A program made the translations under genes and the position numbers. A stretch of DNA of 64,000 nucleotides from Coriaria nepalensis (lineage: Eukaryota; Streptophyta; Magnoliopsida; Cucurbitales; Coriariaceae). The DNA lies in NCBI GenBank assembly GCA_027186245.1, contig CP114482.1, positions 19,487,209 to 19,551,208 of the forward strand. Direction: 5' to 3'. Position 1 is the first letter of the stretch. Each line of letters begins with the position of its first letter. Under the pieces are notes generated by a model that was given only the letters and a program-made list of their open reading frames with translations, was not told the DNA's origin and searched no databases. This document shows positions 22,163-35,200 of this stretch, one piece after another.

Positions 22163-25100
22163 TGAAATGCGAAAAAATAGAATTCTTTCGACTTACTTTT
22201 AATTGATTTAATGACTAGAGAAGACTCAATGACACGATTTTAAGGCTAAACAAAAGCATCATTGCCTTCAATAGATCAGTTGCATGTTTTGCACAAAAGT
22301 TGTGTTTGAAATGCTAAAAAAAAAGTTGTTTGAATTGATTTCGTATGATTTATTGACTAAAAGTGGCTAAATGACATGATTTTAAGGCTATACAAATGCA
22401 TAGTTGCCTTCGAAAGATCCATTGCAAATTATGCACGAAAGTTGTGGTTCAAGTGCGAAAATAGATTTCGTTCGAATTCCTTTGAAGTGATTTAATTACT
22501 AGATGAGACTCAATGACATGATTTCAAGGCTAAACAATGGGTAATTTACTCGAATAGATCAATCGCAATTTATGCACAAAAGTCTCGTTTAAAGAGCGAA
22601 AATAGAATTCGTTCGAATTGCTTTCAAATGATTTGATGACAACAAGAGACTCAATTACATGATTTTAAGGCTAAAAAGATGCATAGTTGCCTTCAATGGT
22701 TGAATTGGAAGTTCTGAACAAAAGTCGTGTTTGAAATGCGAAAAAATAGAATTCTTTCGACTTACTTTTAATTGATTTAATGAGTAGAGAAGGCTCAATG
22801 ACACGATTTGAAGGCTAAACAAAAGCATCATTGCCTTTAATAGATCAATTGCATGTTTTGCACAAAAGTTGTGTTTGAAATGCGAAAATAGAATTTGTTT
22901 GAATTGATTTCGTATGATTTATTGACTAAAAGTGGCTCAATGACATGATTTTAAGGCTATACAAATGCATAGTTGCCTTCGAAAGATCCATTGCAAATTA
23001 TGCACGAAAGTTGTGGTTCAAGTGCGAAAATAGATTTCGTTCGAATTGGTTTGAAGTAATTTAATTACTAGATGAGACTCAATGACATGATTTCAAGGCT
23101 AAACAATGGGTAATTTACTTGAATAGATCAATCGCAATTTATGAACAAAAGTCTCGTTTAAAGAGCGAAAATAGAATTCGTTCGAATTGCTTTCAAATGA
23201 TTTGATGACAACAAGAGACTCAATTACATGATTTTAAGGCTAAAAAGATGCATAGTTGCCTTCAATGGTTGAATTGGAAGTTCTGAACGAAAGTCGTGTT
23301 TGAAATGCGAAAAAATAGAATTCTTTCGACTTAGTTTTAATTGATTTAATGACTAGAGAAGACTCAATGACACGATTTTAAGGCCAAACAAAAGCATCAT
23401 TGCCTTCAATAGATCAGTTGCATGTTTTGCACAAAAGTTGTGTTTGAAATGCGAAAAAAAAAGTTGTTTGAATTGATTTCTTATGATTTATTGACTAAAA
23501 GTGGCTCAATGACATGATTTTAAGGCTCTACAAATGCATAGTTGCCTTCGAAAGATCCATTGCAAATTATGCACGAAAGTTGTGGTTCAAGTGCGAAAAT
23601 AGATTTCGTTCGAATTGCTTTGAAGTGATTTAATTACTAGAAGAGACTCAATGACATGATTTCAAGGCTAAACAATGGGTAATTTACTTGAATAGATCAA
23701 TCGCACGTTATACACAAAAGTCTCATTTAAATAGCGAAAATAGGGTTCTTTCGAACTGCTTTCAAATGATTTGATGACTACAAGACACTCAATGACATGA
23801 TTTTAAGGCTAAAAGGATGCATAGTTGCCTTCAATGGTTGAATTGGAAGTTCTGAACGAAAGTCGAGTTTGAAATGCGAAAAAATAGAATTCTTTCGACT
23901 TACTTTTAATTGATTTAATGACTAGAGAAGACTCAATGACATGATTTTAAGGCTAAACGAAAGCATAAATGCCTTCAATACACCAATTGCATGTTTTGCA
24001 CAAAAGTTGTGTTTGAAATGCGAAAATAGAATTTGTTTGAATTGATTGCGTATGATTTATTGACTAAAAGTGACTCAATGAAATGATTGTAAGGCTATAA
24101 AAATGCATAGTTGCCTTCAAAATATCCATTGCAAATTATGCACGGAAGTCGTGGTTCAAGTGCGAAAATAGATTTCGTTCGAATTGCTTTGAAATGATTT
24201 AATTACTAGAAGAGACTCAATGACATGATTTCAAGGCTAAACAATGGGTAATTTACTTGAATAGATCAATCGCAAGTTATACACAAAAGTCTCATTTAAA
24301 TAGCGAAAATAGGGTTCTTTTGAACTGCTTTCAAATGATTTGATGACTACAAGACACTCAATGACATGATTTTAAGGCTAAAAAGATGCATAGTTGCCTT
24401 CAATGGTTGAATTGGAAGTTCTGAACGAAAGTCGTGTTTGAAATGCGAAACAATAGAATTCTTTCGACTTACTTTTAATTGATTTAATGACTAGAGAAGA
24501 CTCAATGACACGATTTTAAGGCTAAACAAAAGCATCATTGCCTTCAATAGATCAGTTGCATGTTTTGCACAAAAGTTGTGTTTGAAATGCGAAAAAAAAA
24601 GTTGTTTGAATTGATTTCGTATGATTTATTGACTAAAAGTGGCTCAATGACATGATTTTAAGGCTATACAAATGCATAGTTGCCTTCGAAAGATCCATTG
24701 CAAATTATGCACGAAAGTCATGGTTCAAGTGCGAAAATAGATTTCGTTCGAATTGCTTTGAAGTGATTTAATTACTAGATGAGACTTAATGACATGATTT
24801 CAAAGCTAAACAATGGGTAATTTACTTGAATAGATCAATCGCAATTTATGCACAAAAGTCTCGTTTAAAGAGCGAAAATAGAATTCGTTCGAATTGCTTT
24901 GAAATGATTTAATTACTAGAAGAGACTCAATGACCTGATTTCAAGGCTAAACAATGGGTAATTTACTTGAATAGATCAATCGCAAGTTATACACAAAAGT
25001 CTCATTTAAATAGCGAAAATAGGGTTCTTTTGAACTGCTTTCAAATGATTTGATGACTACAAGACACTCAATGACATGATTTTAAGGCTAAAAAGATGCA

Positions 25101-25603
25101 TAGTTGCCTTCAATGGTTGAATTGGAAGTTCTGAACGAAAGTCGTGTTTGAAATGCGAAACAATAGAATTCTTTCGACTTACTTTTAATTGATTTAAGGA
25201 CTAGAGAAGACTCAATGACACGATTTTAAGGCTAAACAAAAGCATCATTGCCTTCAATAGATCAGTTGCATGTTTTGCACAAAAGTTGTGTTTGAAATGC
25301 GAAAAAAAAAGTTGTTTGAATTGATTTCGTATGATTTATTGACTAAAAGTGGCTCAATGACATGATTTTAAGGCTATACAAATGCATAGTTGCCTTCGAA
25401 AGATCCACTGCAAATTATGCACGAAAGTCGTGGTTCAAGTGCGAAAATAGATTTCGTTCGAATTGCTTTGAAGTGATTTAATTACTAGATGAGACTTAAT
25501 GACATGATTTCAAGGCTAAACAATGGGTAATTTACTTGAATAGATCAATCGCAATTTATGCACAAAAGTCTCGTTTAAAGAGCGAAAATAGAATTCGTTC
25601 GAA
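22143..25603 (+). repeat. Duplicated block P, copy 2
   Basis: Partner of 15,460-18,920. It contains the B variant with GCTAAAAAAAAAG (22,313), the GAGAAGGCTC tetramer (22,784), the AAAAGGATGC tetramer (23,811) and one D-D doublet. At its right end, where copy 1 has doublet 2, this copy continues D-A-B-C-D normally. Confidence 0.88.
24783..25064 (+). repeat. D-D doublet 4
   Basis: D at 24,783-24,923 and D at 24,924-25,064, exactly 6683 bp from doublet 1. It differs from doublet 1 in CAAAGCTAAAC (24,801) where doublet 1 reads CAAGGCTAAAC. Confidence 0.92.
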
Positions 25604-26072
25604 TTGCTTTCAAATGATTTGATGACAACAAGAGACTCAATTACATGATTTTAAGGCCAAAAAGATGCATAGTTGCCTTCAATGGTTGAATTGGAAGTTC
25701 TGAACGAAAGTCGTGTTTGAAATGCGAAAAAATAGAATTCTTTCGACTTACTTTTAATTGATTTAATGACTAGAGAAGACTCAATAACATGATTTTAAGG
25801 CTAAACGAAAGCATCAATGCCTTCAATAGACCAATTGCATGTTTTGCACAAAAGTTGTGTTTGAAATGCGAAAATAGAATTTGTTTGAATTGATTTCGTA
25901 TGATTTATTGACTAAAAGTGACTCAATGAAATGATTGTAAGGCTATAAAAATGCATAGTTGCCTTCAAAATATCCATTGCAAATTATGCACGAAAGTCGT
26001 GGTTCAAGTGCGAAAATAGATTTCGTTCGAATTGCTTTGAAGTGATTTAATTACTAGAAGAGACTCAATGAC
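25604..26072 (+). repeat. Intact A-B-C linker absent from the paralogous locus near 18,920
   Basis: This stretch of about three monomers changes the offset between the two large duplicate regions from 6683 to 7111 bp. It reads CTCAATAACATGATTTT and CGAAAGCATCAATGCC and most resembles 12,540-13,000 and 14,810-15,280. It shows what was lost when doublet 2 formed, or alternatively what was gained here. Confidence 0.8.
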
Positions 26073-28771
26073 ATGATTTCAAGGCTAAACAATGGGTAAT
26101 TTACTTGAATAGATCAATCGCAAGTTATACACAAAAGTCTCATTTAAATAGCGAAAATAGGGTTCTTTCGAACTGCTTTCAAATGATTTGATGACTACAA
26201 GACACTCAATGACATGATATTAAGGCTAAAAAGATGCATAGTTGCCTTCAATGGTTGAATTTGAAGTTCTGAACGAAAGTCGTGTTTGAAATGAGAAAAA
26301 ATAGAATTCTTTCGACTTACTTTTAATTGATTTAATGACTAGAGAAGACTCAATGACACGATTTTAAGGCTAAACAAAAGCATCATTGCCTTCAATAGAT
26401 AAGTTGCATGTTTTGCACAAAAGTTGTGTTTGAAATGCGAAAATAGAATTTGCTTGAATTGATTTCGTATGATTTATTGACTAAAAGTGGCTCAATGACA
26501 TGATTTTAAGGCTATACAAATGCATAGTTGCCTTCGAAAGATCCATTGCAAATTATGCACGAAAGTCGTGGTTCAAGTGCGAAAATAGATTTCGTTCGAA
26601 TTGCTTTGAAGTAATTTAATTACTAGATGAGACTCAATGACATGATTTCAAGGCTAAACAATGGGTGATTTACTTGAATAGATCAATCGCAATTTATGAA
26701 CAAAAGTCTCGTTTAAAGAGCGAAAATAGAATTCGTTCGAATTGCTTTCAAATGATTTGATGACAACAAGAGACTCAATTACATGATTTTAAGGCTAAAA
26801 AGATGCATAGTTGCCTTCAATGGTTGAATTGGAAGTTCTGAACGAAAGTCGTGTTTGAAATGCGAAAAAATAGAATTCTTTCGACTTAGTTTTAATTGAT
26901 TTAGTGACTAGAGAAGACTCAATGACACAGATTTTAAGGCTAAACAAAAGCATCATTGCCTTCAATAGATCAGTTGCATGTTTTGCACAAAAGTTGTGTT
27001 TGAAATGCGAAAAAAAAAGTTGTTTGAATTGATTTCGTATGATTTATTGACTAAAAGTGGCTCAATGACATGATTTTAAGGCTATACAAATGCATAGTTG
27101 CCTTCGAAAGATCCATTGCAAATTATGCACGAAAGTTGTGGTTCAAGTGCGAAAATAGATTTCGTTCGAATTGCTTTGAAGTGATTTAATTACTAGAAGA
27201 GACTCAATGACATGATTTCAAGGCTAAACAATGGGTAATTTACTTGAATAGATCAATCGCAAGTTATACACAAAAGTCTCACTTAAATAGCGAAAATAGG
27301 GTTCTTTCGAACTGCTTTCAAATGATTTGATGACTACAAGAGACTCAATGACATGATTTTAAGGCTAAAAAGATGCATAGTTGCCTTCAATGGTTGAATT
27401 GGAAGTTCTGAACGAAAGTCGTGTTTGAAATGCGAAAAAATAGAATTCTTTCGACTTACTTTTAATTGATTTAATGACTGGAGAAAACTCAATGACATGA
27501 TTTTAAGGCTAAACGAAAGCATAAATGCCTTCAATAGACCAATTGCATGTTTTGCACAAAAGTTGTGTTTGAAATGCGAAAATAGAATTTGTTTGAATTG
27601 ATTTCGTATGATTTATTGACTAAAAGTGACTCAATGAAATGATTGTAAGGCTATAAAAATGCATAGTTGCCATCAAAATATCCATTGCAAATTATGCACG
27701 GAAGTCGTGGTTCAAGTGTGAAAATAGATTTCGTTCGAATTGCTTTGAAGTGATTTAATTCCTAGATGAGACTCAATGACATGATTTCAAGGCTAAACAA
27801 TGGGTAATTTACTTGAATAGATCAATCGCAATTTATGCACAAAAGTCTCGTTTAAAGAGCGAAAATAGAATTCGTTCGAATTGCTTTCAAATGATTTGAT
27901 GACAACAAGAGACTCAATTACTTGATTTTAAGGCTAAAAAGATGCATAGTTGCCTTCAATGGTTGAATTGGCAGTTCTGAACGAAAGTCGTGTTTGAAAT
28001 GGGAAAAAATAGAATTCTTTCGACTTACTTTTAATTGATTTAATGACTAGAGAAGACTCAATGACATGATTTTAAGGCTAAACGAAAGCATAAATGCCTT
28101 CAATACACCAATTGCATGTTTTGCACAAAAGTTGTGTTTGAAATGCGAAAATAGAATTTGTTTGAATTGATTGCGTATGATTTATTGACTAAAAGTGACT
28201 CAATGAAATGATTGTAAGGCTATAAAAATGCATAGTTGCCTTCAAAATATCCATTGCAAATTATGCACGGAAGTCGTGGTTCAAGTGCGAAAATAGATTT
28301 CGTTCGAATTGCTTTGAAATGATTTAATTACTAGAAGAGACTCAATGACATGATTTCAAGGCTAAACAATGGGTAATTTACTTGAATAGATCAATCGCAA
28401 GTTATACACAAAAGTCTCATTTAAATAGCGAAAATAGGGTTCTTTTGAACTGCTTTCAAATGATTTGATGACTACAAGACACTCAATGACATGATTTTAA
28501 GGCTAAAAAGATGCATAGTTGCCTTCAATGGTTGAATTGGAAGTTCTGAACGAAAGTCGTGTTTGAAATGCGAAACAATAGAATTCTTTCGACTTACTTT
28601 TAATTGATTTAATGACTAGAGAAGACTCAATGACACGATTTTAAGGCTAAACAAAAGCATCAATGCCTTCAATAGATCAGTTGCATGTTTTGCACAAAAG
28701 TTGTGTTTGAAATGCGAAAAAAAAAGTTGTTTGAATTGATTTCGTATGATTTATTGACTAAAAGTGGCTCA
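26073..28771 (+). repeat. Duplicated block Q, copy 2
   Basis: Partner of 18,962-21,660 with the same rare variants in the same order, including the one-base insertion GACACAGATTTT. Single differences include GATAAGTTG near 26,399 where copy 1 has GATCAGTTG, and CATCAATGCC near 28,660 where copy 1 has CATCATTGCC. Confidence 0.88.
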
Positions 28772-28789
28772 ATGACATGATTTTAAGGC

Positions 28790-29620
28790 TCTACAAATGC
28801 ATAGTTGCCTTCGAAAGATCCATTGCAAATTATGCACGAAAGTTGTGGTTCAAGTGCGAAAATAGATTTCGTTCGAATTGCTTTGAAGTGATTTAATTAC
28901 TAGAAGAGACTCAATGACATGATTTCAAGGCTAAACAATGGGTAATTTACTTGAATAGATCAATCGCACGTTATACACAAAAGTCTCATTTAAATAGCGA
29001 AAATAGGGTTCTTTCGAACTGCTTTCAAATGATTTGATGACTACAAGACACTCAATGACATGATTTTAAGGCTAAAAGGATGCATAGTTGCCTTCAATGG
29101 TTGAATTGGAAGTTCTGAACGAAAGTCGAGTTTGAAATGCGAAAAAATAGAATTCTTTCGACTTACTTTTAATTGATTTAATGACTAGAGAAGACTCAAT
29201 GACATGATTTTAAGGCTAAACGAAAGCATAAATGCCTTCAATACACCAATTGCATGTTTTGCACAAAAGTTGTGTTTGAAATGCGAAAATAGAATTTGTT
29301 TGAATTGATTGCGTATGATTTATTGACTAAAAGTGACTCAATGAAATGATTGTAAGGCTATAAAAATGCATAGTTGCCTTCAAAATATCCATTGCAAATT
29401 ATGCACGGAAGTCGTGGTTCAAGTGCGAAAATAGATTTCGTTCGAATTGCTTTGAAATGATTTAATTACTAGAAGAGACTCAATGACATGATTTCAAGGC
29501 TAAACAATGGGTAATTTACTTGAATAGATCAATCGCAAGTTATACACAAAAGTCTCATTTAAATAGCGAAAATAGGGTTCTTTTGAACTGCTTTCAAATG
29601 ATTTGATGACTACAAGACAC
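28790..29620 (+). repeat. Block S: copy of 23,527-24,357 (offset 5263)
   Basis: Shared markers are GGCTCTACAAATG (near 28,788 and 23,525), CGCACGTTATACAC, AAAAGGATGC and CGAGTTTGAAATGCG. The offset equals 37 monomers. The match ends in the A monomer that begins near 29,616. Confidence 0.84.
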
Positions 29621-30060
29621 TCAATGACATGATATTAAGGCTAAAAAGATGCATAGTTGCCTTCAATGGTTGAATTTGAAGTTCTGAACGAAAGTCGTGT
29701 TTGAAATGAGAAAAAATAGAATTCTTTCGACTTACTTTTAATTGATTTAATGACTAGAGAAGACTCAATGACACAATTTTAAGGCTAAACAAAAGCATCA
29801 TTGCCTTCAATAGATCAGTTGCATGTTTTGCACAAAAGTTGTGTTTGAAATGCGAAAATAGAATTTGCTTGAATTGATTTCGTATGATTTATTGACTAAA
29901 AGTGGCTCAATGACATGATTTTAAGGCTATACAAATGCATAGTTGCCTTCGAAAGATCCATTGCAAATTATGCACGAAAGTCGTGGTTCAAGTGCGAAAA
30001 TAGATTTCGTTCGAATTGCTTTGAAGTAATTTAATTACTAGATGAGACTCAATGACATGA
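29620..30060 (+). repeat. Three-monomer switch block resembling 26,205-26,645
   Basis: Within otherwise 5263- and 8249-offset sequence, this ~440 bp carries the variants of block Q instead: ATGATATTAAGG, GAATTTGAAGTTC, AAATGAGAAAAAATAG and GAATTTGCTTGAATTG. It keeps the tetramer register (D spacing 569). It has a private base, GACACAATTTT near 29,772. Confidence 0.82.
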
Positions 30061-30327
30061 TTTCAAAGCTAAACAATGGGTAATTTACTTGAATAGATCA
30101 ATCGCAATTTATGCACAAAAGTCTCGTTTAAAGAGCGAAAATAGAATTCGTTCGAATTGCTTTGAAATGATTTAATTACTAGAAGAGACTCAATGACCTG
30201 ATTTCAAGGCTAAACAATGGGTAATTTACTTGAATAGATCAATCGCAAGTTATACACAAAAGTCTCATTTAAATAGCGAAAATAGGGTTCTTTTGAACTG
30301 CTTTCAAATGATTTGATGACTACAAGA
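30046..30327 (+). repeat. D-D doublet 5
   Basis: D at 30,046-30,186 and D at 30,187-30,327. Same exchange point as doublets 1, 3 and 4. It carries CAAAGCTAAAC, as does doublet 4, but lies 8249 bp from doublet 3 in a block otherwise following 21,818-23,346. Confidence 0.92.
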
Positions 30328-31595
30328 CACTCAATGACATGATTTTAAGGCTAAAAAGATGCATAGTTGCCTTCAATGGTTGAATTGGAAGTTCTGAACG
30401 AAAGTCGTGTTTGAAATGCGAAAAAATAGAATTCTTTCGACTTACTTTTAATTGATTTAATGACTAGAGAAGACTCAATGACACGATTTTAAGGCTAAAC
30501 AAAAGCATCATTGCCTTCAATAGATCAGTTGCATGTTTTGCACAAAAGTTGTGTTTGAAATGCTAAAAAAAAAGTTGTTTGAATTGATTTCGTATGATTT
30601 ATTGACTAAAAGTGGCTAAATGACATGATTTTAAGGCTATACAAATGCATAGTTGCCTTCGAAAGATCCATTGCAAATTATGCACGAAAGTTGTGGTTCA
30701 AGTGCGAAAATAGATTTCGTTCGAATTCCTTTGAAGTGATTTAATTACTAGATGAGACTCAATGACATGATTTCAAGGCTAAACAATGGGTAATTTACTC
30801 GAATAGATCAATCGCAATTTATGCACAAAAGTCTCGTTTAAAGAGCGAAAATAGAATTCGTTCGAATTGCTTTCAAATGATTTGATGACAACAAGAGACT
30901 CAATTACATGATTTTAAGGCTAAAAAGATGCATAGTTGCCTTCAATGGTTGAATTGGAAGTTCTGAACAAAAGTCGTGTTTGAAATGCGAAAAAATAGAA
31001 TTCTTTCGACTTACTTTTAATTGATTTAATGAGTAGAGAAGGCTCAATGACACGATTTGAAGGCTAAACAAAAGCATCATTGCCTTTAATAGATCAATTG
31101 CATGTTTTGCACAAAAGTTGTGTTTGAAATGCGAAAATAGAATTTGTTTGAATTGATTTCGTATGATTTATTGACTAAAAGTGGCTCAATGACATGATTT
31201 TAAGGCTATACAAATGCATAGTTGCCTTCGAAAGATCCATTGCAAATTATGCACGAAAGTTGTGGTTCAAGTGCGAAAATAGATTTCGTTCGAATTGGTT
31301 TGAAGTAATTTAATTACTAGATGAGACTCAATGACATGATTTCAAGGCTAAACAATGGGTAATTTACTTGAATAGATCAATCGCAATTTATGAACAAAAG
31401 TCTCGTTTAAAGAGCGAAAATAGAATTCGTTCGAATTGCTTTCAAATGATTTGATGACAACAAGAGACTCAATTACATGATTTTAAGGCTAAAAAGATGC
31501 ATAGTTGCCTTCAATGGTTGAATTGGAAGTTCTGAACGAAAGTCGTGTTTGAAATGCGAAAAAATAGAATTCTTTCGACTTAGTTTTAATTGATT
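30067..31595 (+). repeat. Block T: copy of 21,818-23,346 (offset 8249)
   Basis: Includes the B variant GCTAAAAAAAAAG (30,562; source 22,313), GTGGCTAAATGAC, TTACTCGAATAG and the GAGAAGGCTC tetramer (GTAGAGAAGG at 31,033; source 22,784). Homology switches near 31,595 where ATTTAGTGACTAG replaces ATTTAATGACTAG. Confidence 0.86.
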
Positions 31596-31596
31596 T

Positions 31597-33010
31597 AGTG
31601 ACTAGAGAAGACTCAATGACACAGATTTTAAGGCTAAACAAAAGCATCATTGCCTTCAATAGATCAGTTGCATGTTTTGCACAAAAGTTGTGTTTGAAAT
31701 GCGAAAAAAAAAGTTGTTTGAATTGATTTCGTATGATTTATTGACTAAAAGTGGCTCAATGACATGATTTTAAGGCTATACAAATGCATAGTTGCCTTCG
31801 AAAGATCCATTGCAAATTATGCACGAAAGTTGTGGTTCAAGTGCGAAAATAGATTTCGTTCGAATTGCTTTGAAGTGATTTAATTACTAGAAGAGACTCA
31901 ATGACATGATTTCAAGGCTAAACAATGGGTAATTTACTTGAATAGATCAATCGCAAGTTATACACAAAAGTCTCACTTAAATAGCGAAAATAGGGTTCTT
32001 TCGAACTGCTTTCAAATGATTTGATGACTACAAGAGACTCAATGACATGATTTTAAGGCTAAAAAGATGCATAGTTGCCTTCAATGGTTGAATTGGAAGT
32101 TCTGAACGAAAGTCGTGTTTGAAATGCGAAAAAATAGAATTCTTTCGACTTACTTTTAATTGATTTAATGACTGGAGAAAACTCAATGACATGATTTTAA
32201 GGCTAAACGAAAGCATAAATGCCTTCAATAGACCAATTGCATGTTTTGCACAAAAGTTGTGTTTGAAATGCGAAAATAGAATTTGTTTGAATTGATTTCG
32301 TATGATTTATTGACTAAAAGTGACTCAATGAAATGATTGTAAGGCTATAAAAATGCATAGTTGCCATCAAAATATCCATTGCAAATTATGCACGGAAGTC
32401 GTGGTTCAAGTGTGAAAATAGATTTCGTTCGAATTGCTTTGAAGTGATTTAATTCCTAGATGAGACTCAATGACATGATTTCAAGGCTAAACAATGGGTA
32501 ATTTACTTGAATAGATCAATCGCAATTTATGCACAAAAGTCTCGTTTAAAGAGCGAAAATAGAATTCGTTCGAATTGCTTTCAAATGATTTGATGACAAC
32601 AAGAGACTCAATTACTTGATTTTAAGGCTAAAAAGATGCATAGTTGCCTTCAATGGTTGAATTGGCAGTTCTGAACGAAAGTCGTGTTTGAAATGGGAAA
32701 AAATAGAATTCTTTCGACTTACTTTTAATTGATTTAATGACTAGAGAAGACTCAATGACATGATTTTAAGGCTAAACGAAAGCATAAATGCCTTCAATAC
32801 ACCAATTGCATGTTTTGCACAAAAGTTGTGTTTGAAATGCGAAAATAGAATTTGTTTGAATTGATTGCGTATGATTTATTGACTAAAAGTGACTCAATGA
32901 AATGATTGTAAGGCTATAAAAATGCATAGTTGCCTTCAAAATATCCATTGCAAATTATTCACGGAAGTCGTGGTTCAAGTGCGAAAATAGATTTCGTTCG
33001 AATTGCTTTG
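31597..33010 (+). repeat. Block U: copy of 26,903-28,316 (offset 4694), third copy of Q markers
   Basis: GACACAGATTTT (31,618), ACTGGAGAAAACTC, AATTCCTAGATG and ACTTGATTTT recur 4694 bp (33 monomers) after block Q copy 2. The match decays from ATTATTCACGG near 32,957 (partner reads TTATGCACGG) and ends at GAAGTGATT near 33,010. Confidence 0.87.
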
Positions 33011-35200
33011 AAGTGATTTAATTATTAGATGAGACTCAATGACATGATTTCAAGGCTAAACAATGGGTAATTTACTTGAATAGATCAATCGCAAGTTATG
33101 CACAAAAGTCTCATTTAAATAGCGAAAATAGGGTTCTTTTGAACTGCTTTCAAATGATTTGATGACTACAAGACACTCAATGACATGATTTGAAGGCTAA
33201 AAAGATGCATAGTTGCCTTCAATGGTTGAATTGGAAGTTCTGAACGAAAGTCGTGTTTGAATTGCGAAAAAATAGAATTCTTTCGACTTACTTTTAATTG
33301 ATTTAATGACTAGAGAAGACTCAATGACACGATTTTAAGCCTAGACAAACACATAATTGCCTTCTATAGATCAATTGCATGTTTTGCACAAAAGTTGTGT
33401 TTGAAATGCGAAAATAAAAGTTGTTTGAATTGATTTCGTATGATTTATTGACTAAAAGTGGCTCAATGACATGATTTTAAGGCTCTACAAATGCATAGTT
33501 GCCTTCGAAAGATCCATTGCAAATTATGCACGAAAGTCGTTCTTGAAGTGCGAAAATAGATTTCGTTTGAATTGCTTTTAAGTGATTTAATTACTAGAAG
33601 AGACTCAATGGCATGAATTTAAGGCCAAACAATGGGTAATTTACTTGGATAGATCAATCGCAAGTTATGTATCAAAGTATCGTTTAAAGAGCCAAAATAG
33701 AATTCGTTCGAATTGCTTCGAAATGATTTGATGACAACAAGAGACTCAATGACATGATTTTAAGGCTAAAAAGATGCATAGTTGCCTTCAATGGTTGAAT
33801 TGGAAGTTCTGAACGAAAGTCGTGTTTGAAGTGCGAAAAAATAGAATTCGTTCGACTTACTTTTAATTGATTTAATGACTAGAGAAGACTCAATGACATG
33901 ATTTTAACGCTAAACGAAAGCATAATTCCCTTCAATAGACCAATTGCATGTTTTGCACAAAAGTTGTGTTTGAAATGCGAAAATAGAATTTGTTTGAATT
34001 GATTTCGTATGATTTATTGACTAAAAGTGACTCAATGAACTGATTGTAAGGCTATACAAATGCATAGTTGGCTTCAAAAGATCCATTGCAAATTATGCAC
34101 GAAAGTCGTGGTTCAAGTGCGAAAATAGATTTCGTTTGAATTGCTTTGAAGTGATTTAATTACTCGAAGAGACCCAATGGCATGATTTCAAAGCTAAACA
34201 ATGGGTAATTTACCTGAATAGATCAATCGCATGTTATGTATAAAAGTATCGTTTAAAGAGCCAAAATAGAATTCGTTCGAATTGCTTTCAAATGATTTGA
34301 TGACAACAAGAGACTCAATGACATGATTTTAAGGCTAAAAAGATGCATAGTTGCCTTCAATGGTTGAATTGGAAGTTCTGAACGAAAGTCGTGTTTGAAG
34401 TGCGAAAAAATAGAATTCTTTCGACTTACTTTTAATTGATTTAATGAGTAGAGAAGACTCAATGACACGATTTTAAGGCTAGACAAACGCATAATTGCCT
34501 TCAGTAGATCAATTGCATGTTTTGCACAAAAGTTGTGTTTGAAATGCGAAAATAAAAGTTGTTTGACTTGATTTCGTATGATTTATTGACTAAAAGTGGC
34601 TCAATGACATGAATTTAAGGCTATACAAATGCATAGTTGCCCTCAAAAGATCCATTGCAAATTATGCACGAAAGTCGTGTTTCAAGTGCGAAAATAGATT
34701 TCGTTGGAATTGCTTTGAAGTGATTTAATTACTAGAAGAGACACAATGACATGATTTCAAGGCTAAAGAATGGGTAATTTACTTGAATAGATCAATCGCA
34801 AGTTATGCACAAAAGTCTCGTTTAAAGAGCGAAAATAGAATTCGTTTGAATTGCTTTCAAATGATTTGATGACAACAAGAGACTCAGTGATATGATTTTA
34901 ACGCTAAAAAAGATGCATAGTTGCTTTCAATGGTTGAATTGGAAGTTCTGAACGAAAGTCGTGTTTGAAGTGCGAAAAAATAGAATTCTTTCGACTTACT
35001 TTGAATTGATTTAATGACTCTAGAAGACTCAATGACATGATTTTAAGGCTAAACAAACGCATAATTGCCTTCAATAGATCAAGTGCATGTTTTGCACAGA
35101 AGTTGTGTTTGAAATGCGAAAATAGAATTTGTTAGAATAGATTTCATATAATTTATAGACTAAAAGTGGCTCATCGACCTGATTTTAAGGCTATACAAAT
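33011..35200 (+). repeat. Tetramers related to the 2275-bp unit that follows
   Basis: Four D monomers at 569-bp spacing with variants seen again downstream: CAATGGCATG, TTACTTGGATAG, GTTATGTATCAAAG (near 33,632; again near 36,478) and TTACCTGAATAG with GTTATGTATAAAAG (near 34,201; again near 38,753). This is also where the B form AAAATAAAAGTTG first becomes common. Confidence 0.8.
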
